A stretch of DNA of 64,000 nt from Staphylococcus intermedius NCTC 11048 (GTDB lineage Bacteria; Bacillota; Bacilli; Staphylococcales; Staphylococcaceae): the NCBI RefSeq assembly GCF_002902385.1, contig NZ_PPQH01000009.1, positions 124,001 through 188,000 on the forward strand. The letters run 5' to 3'. Below are positions 15,613-23,594 of the stretch, one piece after another. Every line of letters begins with the position of its first letter. Position 1 is the stretch's first letter. The position numbers were made by a program, and so were the translations under genes. The notes under the pieces were generated by a model that saw only the letters and a list, made by a program, of their open reading frames with translations, searched no databases and had not been told where the DNA came from.

Positions 15613-15653
15613 GTCTAGTTTTTTATAGAGGGTTGGTAGCTAGGAACCTCTGC
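15613..15653 (-). promoter_or_regulatory. preQ1-I riboswitch
   Basis: The minus strand reads GCAGAGGTTCCTAGCTAC, then CAACCCTCTATAAAAAACTAG. This has the preQ1-I layout: stem P1 AGAGG/CCTCT, a loop with the pairing cytosine, and the A-rich tail that closes the pseudoknot. It matches the Bacillus queC-type aptamer nearly base for base, with small loop insertions. Binding of preQ1 sequesters the tail and should favour the downstream terminator. Confidence 0.9.
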
Positions 15654-15729
15654 AATTCAATTATGTTCCATACTGTAATACATTTAGTATTATAAATCAA
15701 GTCGTGCCCTGCTGATTATCACTTCAACT

Positions 15730-15758
15730 TTGTCAATTAGGGCGACATTTGTGATAAT
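15730..15758 (+). promoter_or_regulatory. Promoter of the pabABC operon
   Basis: TTGTCA (15730-15735), a 17-base spacer, then an extended -10 TGTGATAAT (hexamer 15753-15758), 33 bases before the pabA start. Confidence 0.75.
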
Positions 15759-15790
15759 AGAAGTATTAAAGAAAGAATGAGGCAAAAACT

Positions 15791-16384
15791 ATGATAGTGA
15801 TGATAGATAATCAAGATTCTTTTACGTATAATATTGTTGATTATGTAGAATATGAGAGTCAACAAACCGTCACGGTAATCGATGTCGAAGCCGTTTCTAT
15901 TGCGGCATTAAAAGAGATGGAACCGACAGCAATCATCATTTCTCCTGGTCCTGGTGCGCCAGAAGATTATCCGATTCTTTTTGAAGTCGTGAAGGCATTT
16001 GAAGCAACGACGCCGATTTTAGGTGTTTGTCTAGGCTTTCAATTATTAGTGACGTATTATGGTGGGAAAATTATTCATGCACCACGACCTGTCCATGGGC
16101 ATACGACACGCATCAGTCATGACCAATCACTACTGTTTCATGGGTTACCTGAACAGTTTGAGGTGATGCGTTACCACTCATTAATGGCAGATCCGACAAC
16201 GATTGAGGCGCCTCTCGTTGTATCAGCACAAAATGAAGACGGCATTGTGATGGCAGTTCGGCATATGTCACGACCGATAGACGGGGTCCAATATCATCCC
16301 GAGTCGATTTTGTCTGAATACGGTCACGAACAAATACGTAACTTTTTGAGAAAAGCGGGGGTTCATCATGGTTGTGAAGTTTAA
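15791..16384 (+). CDS. pabA: Aminodeoxychorismate synthase glutamine amidotransferase
   Basis: 197-residue class I glutamine amidotransferase that feeds ammonia to PabB. The nucleophile is Cys80 (GVCLGFQ), with the His-Glu pair in QYHPESIL and an oxyanion region SPGPGAPED. TrpG is a near-identical family, but the adjacent pabB and pabC argue for folate, not tryptophan, synthesis. Start ATG at 15791 with GAGG eight bases upstream. Overlaps pabB by 17 bases. Confidence 0.92.
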   Translation: MIVMIDNQDSFTYNIVDYVEYESQQTVTVIDVEAVSIAALKEMEPTAIIISPGPGAPEDYPILFEVVKAFEATTPILGVCLGFQLLVTYYGGKIIHAPRPVHGHTTRISHDQSLLFHGLPEQFEVMRYHSLMADPTTIEAPLVVSAQNEDGIVMAVRHMSRPIDGVQYHPESILSEYGHEQIRNFLRKAGVHHGCEV

Positions 16385-17519
16385 TTATAAATATTATAAC
16401 GATCCGGATACGACGACCACGTATCGCTATCATTTTGAAAAACCGCTTCATACAGGTATTGCGCGCGAACTGAATCAAGTCGGTCAAGTGGTTGATGAAG
16501 CGGCACAATACCAACAACAAGGGTATTACGTCGCACTATATTTGCCATATGAAGCAGCACCGTATTTTCATGAAGCGTATCAAACCTATACACCTGAAAA
16601 TCATATTTACGCTGCGTATTATGTATTTGAGCAACCCGTTGACTCTGGACATAGTGCACCAACTGAACCGCAACAACATAGCGCGCGAGGTGCTCATTTT
16701 CAATTTATGGACAGTCCAAAGACGATTACGCAACATATTCGTACGATACACGATGAAATTACAGCAGGTTGGACGTACCAAGTGAATTATACGACACGTC
16801 TTAAAAGTTTCGATCAAATGTCGTTTTCAGCAATGTATGATCGTTTGACACAACAAACGAATGGCGACTATACGGTATTGATTGATACAGCCGAAGTGAA
16901 GGTGGCATCGATTTCACCAGAGCTCTTTTTCCAAGTAGGGGACTTTAGTGATCAAGGTCGTACAGTCGTCAGTAAACCGATGAAGGGTACGATGCCTCGA
17001 GGTGCGACGATTGAAGAAGATGAACGTCACGCAGAAATGTTGCGAGAATCTCAAAAAGACCGTGCTGAAAATGTGATGATTGTCGATTTATTACGTAATG
17101 ATATTGCACGAGTGGCTGAACGGGGCAGTGTGAAAGTGTACCATCCATTTGCGATTGAACGTTACCAAACTGTATTCCAAATGACGACAATGGTCACTGG
17201 ACGTGTTTCGGACACGACGACGTATCAAACGTTATTACGCGCACTTTTCCCGTGTGGTTCTATTACAGGTGCACCAAAAGTGAATACGATGCGCATTATT
17301 CATCATCTTGAAACAACGCCACGTCATATTTATTGCGGGGCTATCGGTTTGCTACACCCGAATGGACGCGCGATTTTTAATGTACCGATCCGTACCGTCG
17401 AACAAATTCATGACACATTGTATTACGGTGTCGGTGCAGGGATTACGATCGATTCTGACCCAGATCAAGAATATGCAGAATTTCATGCGAAAACGAAAAT
17501 ATTAGAGGGATTGCGATGA
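16368..17519 (+). CDS. pabB: Aminodeoxychorismate synthase component I
   Basis: 383-residue chorismate-binding enzyme that makes 4-amino-4-deoxychorismate. The C-terminal chorismate domain shows ISPELFF, KPMKGTMPRGAT, DLLRNDIARV and FPCGSITGAPKV, with GVGAGI(T)IDSDP near the end. The N-terminal about 110 residues are variable. Start ATG 16368 behind GGGGG. The stop overlaps pabC (ATGA). Confidence 0.93.
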   Translation: MVVKFNYKYYNDPDTTTTYRYHFEKPLHTGIARELNQVGQVVDEAAQYQQQGYYVALYLPYEAAPYFHEAYQTYTPENHIYAAYYVFEQPVDSGHSAPTEPQQHSARGAHFQFMDSPKTITQHIRTIHDEITAGWTYQVNYTTRLKSFDQMSFSAMYDRLTQQTNGDYTVLIDTAEVKVASISPELFFQVGDFSDQGRTVVSKPMKGTMPRGATIEEDERHAEMLRESQKDRAENVMIVDLLRNDIARVAERGSVKVYHPFAIERYQTVFQMTTMVTGRVSDTTTYQTLLRALFPCGSITGAPKVNTMRIIHHLETTPRHIYCGAIGLLHPNGRAIFNVPIRTVEQIHDTLYYGVGAGITIDSDPDQEYAEFHAKTKILEGLR

Positions 17520-18130
17520 ATTTATTTGAAACGATGCGACTGGACAATGGTGAAATACCAAGACTGGCTTATCATGCAGAACGACTACAGCGCGCAAGTA
17601 CTGTACTTGAGCTCCCATTTGACGACGTACGATGGCAACAAACGATACAACAACTATACGAAGCGTACCCAACTGGCCAGTATCGTGTGAAGGTCATTCT
17701 TGAACCGTCTGGAGAATTTCGTGCAGAAGTAGGTGTGTTACAAAAAACGACAACGATGACGGCGCAATTTGTCCCAATGAAGCGAGACATTCCGGAATGG
17801 CAACGTATATACAAAACGTCAGAACGTGAGCATGTGGCGCATACTCACACAACGCAACTCGCTTTGTTTTTCGACGAAGATACGGATAAAGTGCTAGAAT
17901 TTGATATTGGTAATGTCGTTATTACAATAGACGGCACGCATTATACGCCTGTGTATAAAAAAGATTTTTTACAAGGATGTATGCGACGTGCTTTGTTAGC
18001 TGATCAACAAATAACGGAAAAATATTTAACGACTGCGATGATAAAGGAAGCATTACAACAAGGCGGTCAACTGTGGATGATTAATAGTTTGCGTGAGTGG
18101 GTACCTATTACGCTTGAACAGATAAAGTAG
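17516..18130 (+). CDS. pabC: Probable aminodeoxychorismate lyase (short form)
   Basis: PLP fold-type IV enzyme that releases 4-aminobenzoate and pyruvate. It starts with LFETMRLDNGEI and has the class IV tail pattern DIGNVVITIDGTHYTPVYKKDFLQGCMRRALL. At 204 residues it is much shorter than the roughly 280-residue free-standing PabC of Bacillus and resembles the PabC part of PabB-PabC fusions. Lys100 in YKTSER is the likely PLP lysine. Translationally coupled to pabB. Confidence 0.85.
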   Translation: MNLFETMRLDNGEIPRLAYHAERLQRASTVLELPFDDVRWQQTIQQLYEAYPTGQYRVKVILEPSGEFRAEVGVLQKTTTMTAQFVPMKRDIPEWQRIYKTSEREHVAHTHTTQLALFFDEDTDKVLEFDIGNVVITIDGTHYTPVYKKDFLQGCMRRALLADQQITEKYLTTAMIKEALQQGGQLWMINSLREWVPITLEQIK

Positions 18131-18138
18131 GTGATTGT

Positions 18139-18348
18139 ATGATTGGGCTCTATATTTTAGGTTTTTTGGTTGTGATGTGGATCGGTCAAATCGTGTCACA
18201 GCGGCTTGTTGCGCGGGAATACCGTCTATGGATCTACGTATGGATGCTGGGTGTCCTCATCATACAATGCATGCTCATTTATGGTTTTGTCGTAGAACTC
18301 TCCCAACATACAGGTGAAATTTTAAGTTTATTTTATGATGAAAAATAG
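18139..18348 (+). CDS. Small two-helix membrane protein
   Basis: 69 residues: helices at about 2-19 (IGLYILGFLVVMWIGQIV) and 30-52 (LWIYVWMLGVLIIQCMLIYGFVV), joined by a basic loop, with an acidic tail SLFYDEK. The ATG at 18139 follows AGGTG. It lies nine bases after pabC and its end overlaps the upstream region of pxpB, so it is operon-linked with both. Function unknown. Confidence 0.75.
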   Translation: MIGLYILGFLVVMWIGQIVSQRLVAREYRLWIYVWMLGVLIIQCMLIYGFVVELSQHTGEILSLFYDEK

Positions 18349-18358
18349 AGGTGAAAAA

Positions 18359-19042
18359 ATGAAAGTTTATAGTCAAGGAGATCAAGCGATTGTTGTTTCT
18401 TTAAAAGGAGATGTGACTCCTGCCGCTACTGAAAAGCTTCTTCTTATACGGCATTGCTTAATCAATCAAAATTATCCATTTATTACGGAAATCGTACCGA
18501 CGGAAACGGACATGTTGATTTCTTATGATGCGCGGATGATGATGAAACATTTGAATATTGATTCGCCATTTTTACATATGAAAGCCATGATTGAGAACAT
18601 TAATATAGATGACATGACTTTAGATAAAGAAATCCATTGTGTAAAGGTCCCAATTGTATATGGCGGGGCGAATGGACCGCACTTAGAAATGATTTTAAAA
18701 GAGTTGAATATGGACCGTCAAACATTTATTGAGATACATACAGGAACGGACTATTTTGTTTCGATGATGGGCTACTCACCAGGTTTTCCATACTTATCTG
18801 GTGTCGATCCGCAAATTATTGTGAATCATACCGCAGCTGAACCACGTTTGATTCCAGCAGGATCGGTTATTTTAGAAAACAATAAATGTGGCATTACTAC
18901 GACTGAAACGTATAGCGATTGGCTCGTTATCGGTCATACGTCTTTGCCATTATTCAATCCCAAAAAGGAAGATTTCGCTTTGATTTCACTGGGGGATCAC
19001 GTGAAATTTTTTGAAGTACAAGCAGGAGGTAACGACGCATGA
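18359..19042 (+). CDS. pxpB: 5-oxoprolinase subunit PxpB (KipI family)
   Basis: 227-residue KipI-type protein. The conserved GYSPGFPYLSGV and the PAGSVILENNKCGI segment define the carboxyltransferase domain subfamily 1. PxpB works with PxpA and PxpC to cleave 5-oxoproline with ATP; the Bacillus homolog KipI also inhibits the KinA sensor kinase. The ATG at 18359 follows GAGGTG; an earlier in-frame ATG (18335) lies inside the previous gene. The stop overlaps pxpC. Confidence 0.88.
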   Translation: MKVYSQGDQAIVVSLKGDVTPAATEKLLLIRHCLINQNYPFITEIVPTETDMLISYDARMMMKHLNIDSPFLHMKAMIENINIDDMTLDKEIHCVKVPIVYGGANGPHLEMILKELNMDRQTFIEIHTGTDYFVSMMGYSPGFPYLSGVDPQIIVNHTAAEPRLIPAGSVILENNKCGITTTETYSDWLVIGHTSLPLFNPKKEDFALISLGDHVKFFEVQAGGNDA

Positions 19043-20043
19043 CAATCATCATAGAAGAGAGCGGATTATTTTCAAGTTTTCAAGATTTTGGACGTGAAGG
19101 TTATGAACATATGGGTGTTATTCGTAGTGGTGCTTTAGATGTGTTGGCGCACGAAATTGCGAATCGTTTAGTCGGTAATGACCGCAATGAAGCGACCCTT
19201 GAGATGAGCAATCAAATGGCACGTGTTCGCTTTACAGAACCGACGCTCATCGCATTGTCAGGGGCACAAGGTGTTGCGCATACAGATGACATGCGTGTAC
19301 AAATGAATAAATTATATTTAATGAACAAAGGAGACGTGTTAGTTGTTGATCATCTACGTCGCGGTTCTCGTTTGTACTTAGCGGTTGCAGGTGGTTTTGA
19401 ACTCGATCAATGGCTCGGTTCGACATCGACAGATACGATTTCTGGCATGGGCGGCTTTAAAGGGCGTCGTTTACAAGCAGGTGATACGATCGAACTGAAA
19501 CGTGACTATCATACGCGACATCATCAGTTATTTAAAAACTTGGCCCAACGTAAGACGGTTGATTGGGGCGTTGATGGTTATGCCTTGTCATTTAACTACA
19601 TATCAGACGTCGTGCATGTGATTCCGAATAAAGGCACAGAAGATTTTGAAGCGGAAGTGCTCCGTCAATTCACACACGGTGAGTATCAAGTGACGAGTAA
19701 AGCGAATCGTATGGGTGTCGTCTTAGAAGGGGCGCCGATTAAAGCGTATTATGACGATATGCCACCACACCAGTCTGTGAAACGTGGCACAATTCAAGTA
19801 AAAAAAGAAGGCGCACCGGTCATTTTGTTAAACGATCATTATACTTTAGGCAGTTACCCACAAATTGGTACGATTGCGTCATATCATTTGTCTAAAATTG
19901 CACAAAAACGTCAAGGTTCAAAAATTAAGTTTCAATTTATTGATGTGTTGCAAGCAGAACAAAACTTGGTGAAATATCATAAATGGCGTAAGCAGTTGTT
20001 CCAAGGTATCGAATTTAGAATGCAAAAAGAAATGTTGAAGTAA
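19039..20043 (+). CDS. pxpC: 5-oxoprolinase subunit PxpC (KipA family)
   Basis: 334-residue KipA/biotin-dependent carboxyltransferase-like domain protein. The start IIIEESGLFSSFQDFGREGYEHMGV is the family signature (G-x-x-x-S-x-Q-D-x-G-R-x-G), and GSYPQIGTIASYHL is the conserved C-terminal part. The start ATG overlaps the pxpB stop (ATGA). The third subunit, PxpA (LamB/YcsF), is not in this window, so the complete enzyme requires a gene elsewhere. Confidence 0.9.
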   Translation: MTIIIEESGLFSSFQDFGREGYEHMGVIRSGALDVLAHEIANRLVGNDRNEATLEMSNQMARVRFTEPTLIALSGAQGVAHTDDMRVQMNKLYLMNKGDVLVVDHLRRGSRLYLAVAGGFELDQWLGSTSTDTISGMGGFKGRRLQAGDTIELKRDYHTRHHQLFKNLAQRKTVDWGVDGYALSFNYISDVVHVIPNKGTEDFEAEVLRQFTHGEYQVTSKANRMGVVLEGAPIKAYYDDMPPHQSVKRGTIQVKKEGAPVILLNDHYTLGSYPQIGTIASYHLSKIAQKRQGSKIKFQFIDVLQAEQNLVKYHKWRKQLFQGIEFRMQKEMLK

Positions 20044-20381
20044 TCATTGATGTGAGGACCTAAGAAATACTACTTGAGTCCGAGTGCAATATAAGTGCAT
20101 TACAGTATAATGAAATACATTCGACGAGATGCGTCTATGCAAGATGAAGACGCTATGAAGCATTCATGAAGTCAATATGAAGGGGCAATGAATATCGTCA
20201 TTACGAATGGTTTTGACTTGAAATTTTATGTTAAATCCTATATATTGATATATTGAAATTACTGTTGAATATTACAAAATGATTACAAAAAGCATAACAA
20301 CTAAGTAGAATGTTTACAATCTTAGTGTAAATGATAAACAAATTGACTTTGAGGATTAGAATTAAATACGGGGGAACAATT
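20044..20381. other. Intergenic region upstream of ltaS
   Basis: About 340 AT-rich bases with no plausible ORF. It contains the WalR-type box (20271-20287) and an inverted repeat TTTACA-N7-TGTAAA (20313-20331). TTTACA could be a -35, with TAAACA (20335-20340) as a poor -10. No terminator was seen after pxpC. Confidence 0.5.
20271..20287 (-). promoter_or_regulatory. WalR-type binding motif
   Basis: On the minus strand TGTAAT-CATTT-TGTAAT, a perfect match to the WalR (YycF) consensus TGTWAH-N5-TGTWAH. It lies about 95 bases upstream of the ltaS start and about 25 bases before a TTTACA element. Confidence 0.6.
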
Positions 20382-22319
20382 ATGGAAAAAGGAAAAAAGA
20401 AAATAGGCATTTTTACGTTTTTCCTACTCATGGTTTTAACAATCGCGTTAAAAACGTATTTTGCTTATTATGTGGACTTATCACTTGGCGTGAAAGGTTT
20501 AACACAAAATTTAATTTTATTAATGAACCCATACAGCTTAGTTGCACTTATTTTAAGTGTGTTCTTATTCTTTAAAGGACGTAAAGCGTTTTGGTTCATG
20601 TTTGTTGGCGGGTTTTTGCTCACCTTTTTATTATATGCCAATGTCGTGTATTTCCGCTTTTTCTCAGATTTCATTACATTTAGTACATTGAACCAAGTGA
20701 GTAATGTAGACTCTATGGGTGGTGCAGTAAGTGCATCATTCCAATGGTACGACTTTGTTTACTTCCTTGATCTCATCGTGTACTTATTTGTACTCGTGTT
20801 CAAACGTAACTGGTTGAGCCGCAATGTATTTCAGAAAAAGTTTGTACCTGTAGTGATGGCTACGGCAGTTGCGTTATTTTTCTTGAACTTAGCGTTTGCG
20901 GAAACAGATCGACCTGAATTATTAACGCGTACATTTGACCATAAATATCTTGTGAAATATTTAGGGCCGTACAATTTTACAGTTTATGATGGTGTTAAAA
21001 CTATACAAAACAATCAACAAAAGGCACTCGCTTCTGAAGATGACTTAACAGAAGTATTGAATTATACCAAACAAAAGCAAGCAGAACCGAATATGGAATA
21101 CTATGGAAAGGCTAAAGGTAAAAATGTGATTAAAATCCATTTAGAAAGTTTCCAAACATTCCTTATTAATAAAAAGATTCATGGTGAAGAAGTAACGCCG
21201 TTTCTAAACAAGTTGTCTTCAGGTAATGAGGACTTTAGATATTATCCGAATTTCTATCACCAAACGGGTCAAGGTAAAACATCAGATGCTGAGTTCACAA
21301 TGGATAACAGTATGTATGGTTTGCCTCAAGGTTCGGCTTTTTCACTCAAAGGTGACAACACGTATCAATCATTACCAGCGATTATGCATCAACAGCAAGG
21401 CTATACTACGAATGTGATGCATGGTGACTATAAAACGTTCTGGAACCGTGACCAAGTGTACCGTCATTTCGGTATAGATAAGTTTTATGATGCAACATAT
21501 TTTGACATGTCTCCAGAAAACTTAGAAAACCTTGGATTAAAAGATAAAGAGTTTTTCCACGAAGCAGCAGATTACTTATCTAAAGAAAAACAACCGTTCT
21601 ATTCTCATTTAATTACGTTGACGAACCATTATCCGTTCACATTAAGTGATGAAGACGCAACGATTGCAAAAGGTGACACTGGTAACTCAACGGTCGATGG
21701 TTATATTCAAACAGCCCGTTACTTAGATGAATCAGTAGAACAGTTTATTAATGACTTAAAAGAACGCGGACTCTATGATGATTCAGTCATTATGATTTAC
21801 GGTGACCATTATGGTATTTCAGAAAATCATAATAAAGCGATGTCACAATTGTTAGGCGAAGAGATTACGCCAGCGAAGTTTAATGACTTGAATGCAACAG
21901 GTTTCTGGTTGAAAGCACCAGGTGTAGAACCTAAAGTAGACGATACGTACGCAGGTCAAGTTGATGTTATGCCGACTTTACTTCACTTGCTTGGCATTGA
22001 TACGAAAAATTATCTCATGTTTGGTACAGATATGTTATCTAAAGACCATAAAGAACTTGTACCATTCCGCAACGGTGATTTTGTGACGAGAGATTATAAA
22101 TATGTAAACGGTAAAGCTTATAGTAACAAAAATAATCAACCGTTAGAAACGCCGCCAGCAGATCTTGATAAGAATAAGAAGCAAGTACAACATGATTTAG
22201 AAATGAGTGATAAAGTCTTGAACGGTGACTTATTCCGATTCTATGACAATCCTGATTTCGATAAAGTGAACCCAGCAGATTATAAATATGCGACGGGTCC
22301 AAAAGCAGATCAAAAATAA
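20382..22319 (+). CDS. ltaS: Lipoteichoic acid synthase LtaS
   Basis: 645-residue polytopic enzyme that polymerises glycerol phosphate from phosphatidylglycerol into lipoteichoic acid on the outer membrane face. Five N-terminal helices (about 8-28, 43-64, 70-92, 123-140, 153-171) are followed by the signal peptidase cleavage motif ALA at 215-217 and an extracellular sulfatase-like domain. The catalytic Thr300 ([10 protein letters not shown]), metal ligand Glu255 (KIHLES) and GDHYG motif are present at the same residue numbers as in S. aureus. The ATG at 20382 follows GGGGGA. Monocistronic. Confidence 0.97.
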   Translation: MEKGKKKIGIFTFFLLMVLTIALKTYFAYYVDLSLGVKGLTQNLILLMNPYSLVALILSVFLFFKGRKAFWFMFVGGFLLTFLLYANVVYFRFFSDFITFSTLNQVSNVDSMGGAVSASFQWYDFVYFLDLIVYLFVLVFKRNWLSRNVFQKKFVPVVMATAVALFFLNLAFAETDRPELLTRTFDHKYLVKYLGPYNFTVYDGVKTIQNNQQKALASEDDLTEVLNYTKQKQAEPNMEYYGKAKGKNVIKIHLESFQTFLINKKIHGEEVTPFLNKLSSGNEDFRYYPNFYHQTGQGKTSDAEFTMDNSMYGLPQGSAFSLKGDNTYQSLPAIMHQQQGYTTNVMHGDYKTFWNRDQVYRHFGIDKFYDATYFDMSPENLENLGLKDKEFFHEAADYLSKEKQPFYSHLITLTNHYPFTLSDEDATIAKGDTGNSTVDGYIQTARYLDESVEQFINDLKERGLYDDSVIMIYGDHYGISENHNKAMSQLLGEEITPAKFNDLNATGFWLKAPGVEPKVDDTYAGQVDVMPTLLHLLGIDTKNYLMFGTDMLSKDHKELVPFRNGDFVTRDYKYVNGKAYSNKNNQPLETPPADLDKNKKQVQHDLEMSDKVLNGDLFRFYDNPDFDKVNPADYKYATGPKADQK

Positions 22320-22329
22320 TCACATCTTG

Positions 22330-22368
22330 GCAGGGAAGTGTACAAAACAGTACACCTCCCTGTTTTGT
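22330..22368 (+). terminator. ltaS terminator
   Basis: CAGGGAAGTGTAC / GTACACCTCCCTG hairpin followed by TTTTG; 10 bases after the ltaS stop. Confidence 0.85.
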
Positions 22369-22624
22369 ATGTCAGACTATAAAATTTAGGGTGCCTTTAA
22401 ATGTGAGCATTGAATACAATGGTGCGCATAGACGCCTTTTGGAATTTTGACAACTCCCGTTATGGACTGGATACCTTAGGGTACGCCACTCGCTGCGACT
22501 CAGTCCATCTTTATTGAAGGGTATACAACACTTCGCAAGGGCACTGTACAGTGAGCATTCCGAGAGTGGTATATAGGGTCAAAGGGTGCGTGATGATATT
22601 GAAATGTCGCATTTATACACGAAC
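22369..22624. repeat. Non-coding interval with a large palindrome
   Basis: No gene. A perfect 8-base stem ATGGACTG (22462-22469) / CAGTCCAT (22501-22508) encloses 31 bases, and is followed by CTTTATTGAAGG. A similar arm-and-tail (GACTGGAC ... GTCCAGTC, then TTTCTTTATTAAAGG) ends the ABC importer operon at 30063-30125. 19 of 23 positions of the right-hand part agree, suggesting copies of a degenerate repeat. Confidence 0.45.
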
Positions 22625-22663
22625 AAAAAACCGTTCAATGTTTCTTCACATTGAACGGTTTTT
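22625..22663. terminator. Terminator of the ZIP transporter gene
   Basis: AAAAAACCGTTCAATGT / ACATTGAACGGTTTTT, near-perfect symmetric hairpin just after the minus-strand stop; it would work in both directions. Confidence 0.9.
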
Positions 22664-22667
22664 AAAT

Positions 22668-23483
22668 TTACCCTAAAGCAACGTCAAGTATCATCATAAT
22701 AGTGAAGCCCACCATCAAGCTGAGTGTCGCAAGATCTGTGTTTTTACCAGCCTGTGAATCAGGAATTAATTCTTCAACAACGACGAAAATCATCGCGCCT
22801 GCAGCAAAAGCGAGTGCGTAAGGGAGTATCGGTGTCACAACCAACACTGCTGCTGCACCCACTGTAGCAAAAACAGGTTCTACCAGTGCTGACGCTTGTC
22901 CGTAATTGAAGGCTTTCCATTTGGATTGTCCTGAAGCATGTATCGGTAATGATAACGCAGCCCCTTCAGGAATGTTTTGAATCCCAATCCCAATTGCCAG
23001 TCCAAGTGCACCGAGTAAAGTCGCATGTTCATTTCCTGTCGCAATGCCACCAAAAGCAACGCCGATAGCGAGCCCTTCAGGAATGTTATGCAATGTGATC
23101 GCAAGTAATAAAAGTGTATTTTTATTTAAACTCGTTTCAACACCTTCCTGATGTTGTGATTCATCAGGTGCATTTCGGTGCATATGTGGAATGACATAGT
23201 CTAAAGAACGGATGAACACACCACCGAGCAAAAATCCAATGGCGGCAGGGAGCCAGGGTGCAGCACTATCCGAACTGCTTTCAATGGCAGGTTGGAGTAA
23301 TGACCAAAAGCTCGCCGCAATCATAATACCGGCAGCAAAGCCTTGCATCGAATTCAACACTTTTTCGTTGACACTTTTAAAAACAAATACGGTCGCAGCC
23401 CCTAATGCAGTGAGTAACCACGTGATGATACCCGCAAATAATGCTTGTAAAAATGGGGGCATGTTTGAAATAGAATCCAACAT
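22668..23483 (-). CDS. ZIP family metal transporter
   Basis: 271-residue ZIP permease with eight predicted helices. The metal-binding helices are recognised from ITLHNIPEGLAIGVAFGG and IGIQNIPEGAALSLP, each with the H/Q-N-x-P-E-G motif. The cytoplasmic His-rich loop between helices 3 and 4 is modest (PHMHRNAPDESQHQ). It probably imports zinc or another divalent cation. Start ATG at 23483 follows AAGGAGC. Divergent from the ABC-F gene. Confidence 0.93.
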   Translation of the reverse strand: MLDSISNMPPFLQALFAGIITWLLTALGAATVFVFKSVNEKVLNSMQGFAAGIMIAASFWSLLQPAIESSSDSAAPWLPAAIGFLLGGVFIRSLDYVIPHMHRNAPDESQHQEGVETSLNKNTLLLLAITLHNIPEGLAIGVAFGGIATGNEHATLLGALGLAIGIGIQNIPEGAALSLPIHASGQSKWKAFNYGQASALVEPVFATVGAAAVLVVTPILPYALAFAAGAMIFVVVEELIPDSQAGKNTDLATLSLMVGFTIMMILDVALG

Positions 23484-23594
23484 TGAAATAGCTCCTTGTA
23501 TCATTTGTTCTAAAAAAAGTGTATAATATATAGAACTGATTTAAGGTTAACAGATAAATGTGAGTAAATCTATAAGAAAAAGGGTGTATGTGTT

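Noticed and set aside
16113-16817. Several overlapping frames on both strands in pabA/pabB
   Set aside because: pabA and pabB are unmistakable in their own frames with proper overlaps; the others lack ribosome sites.
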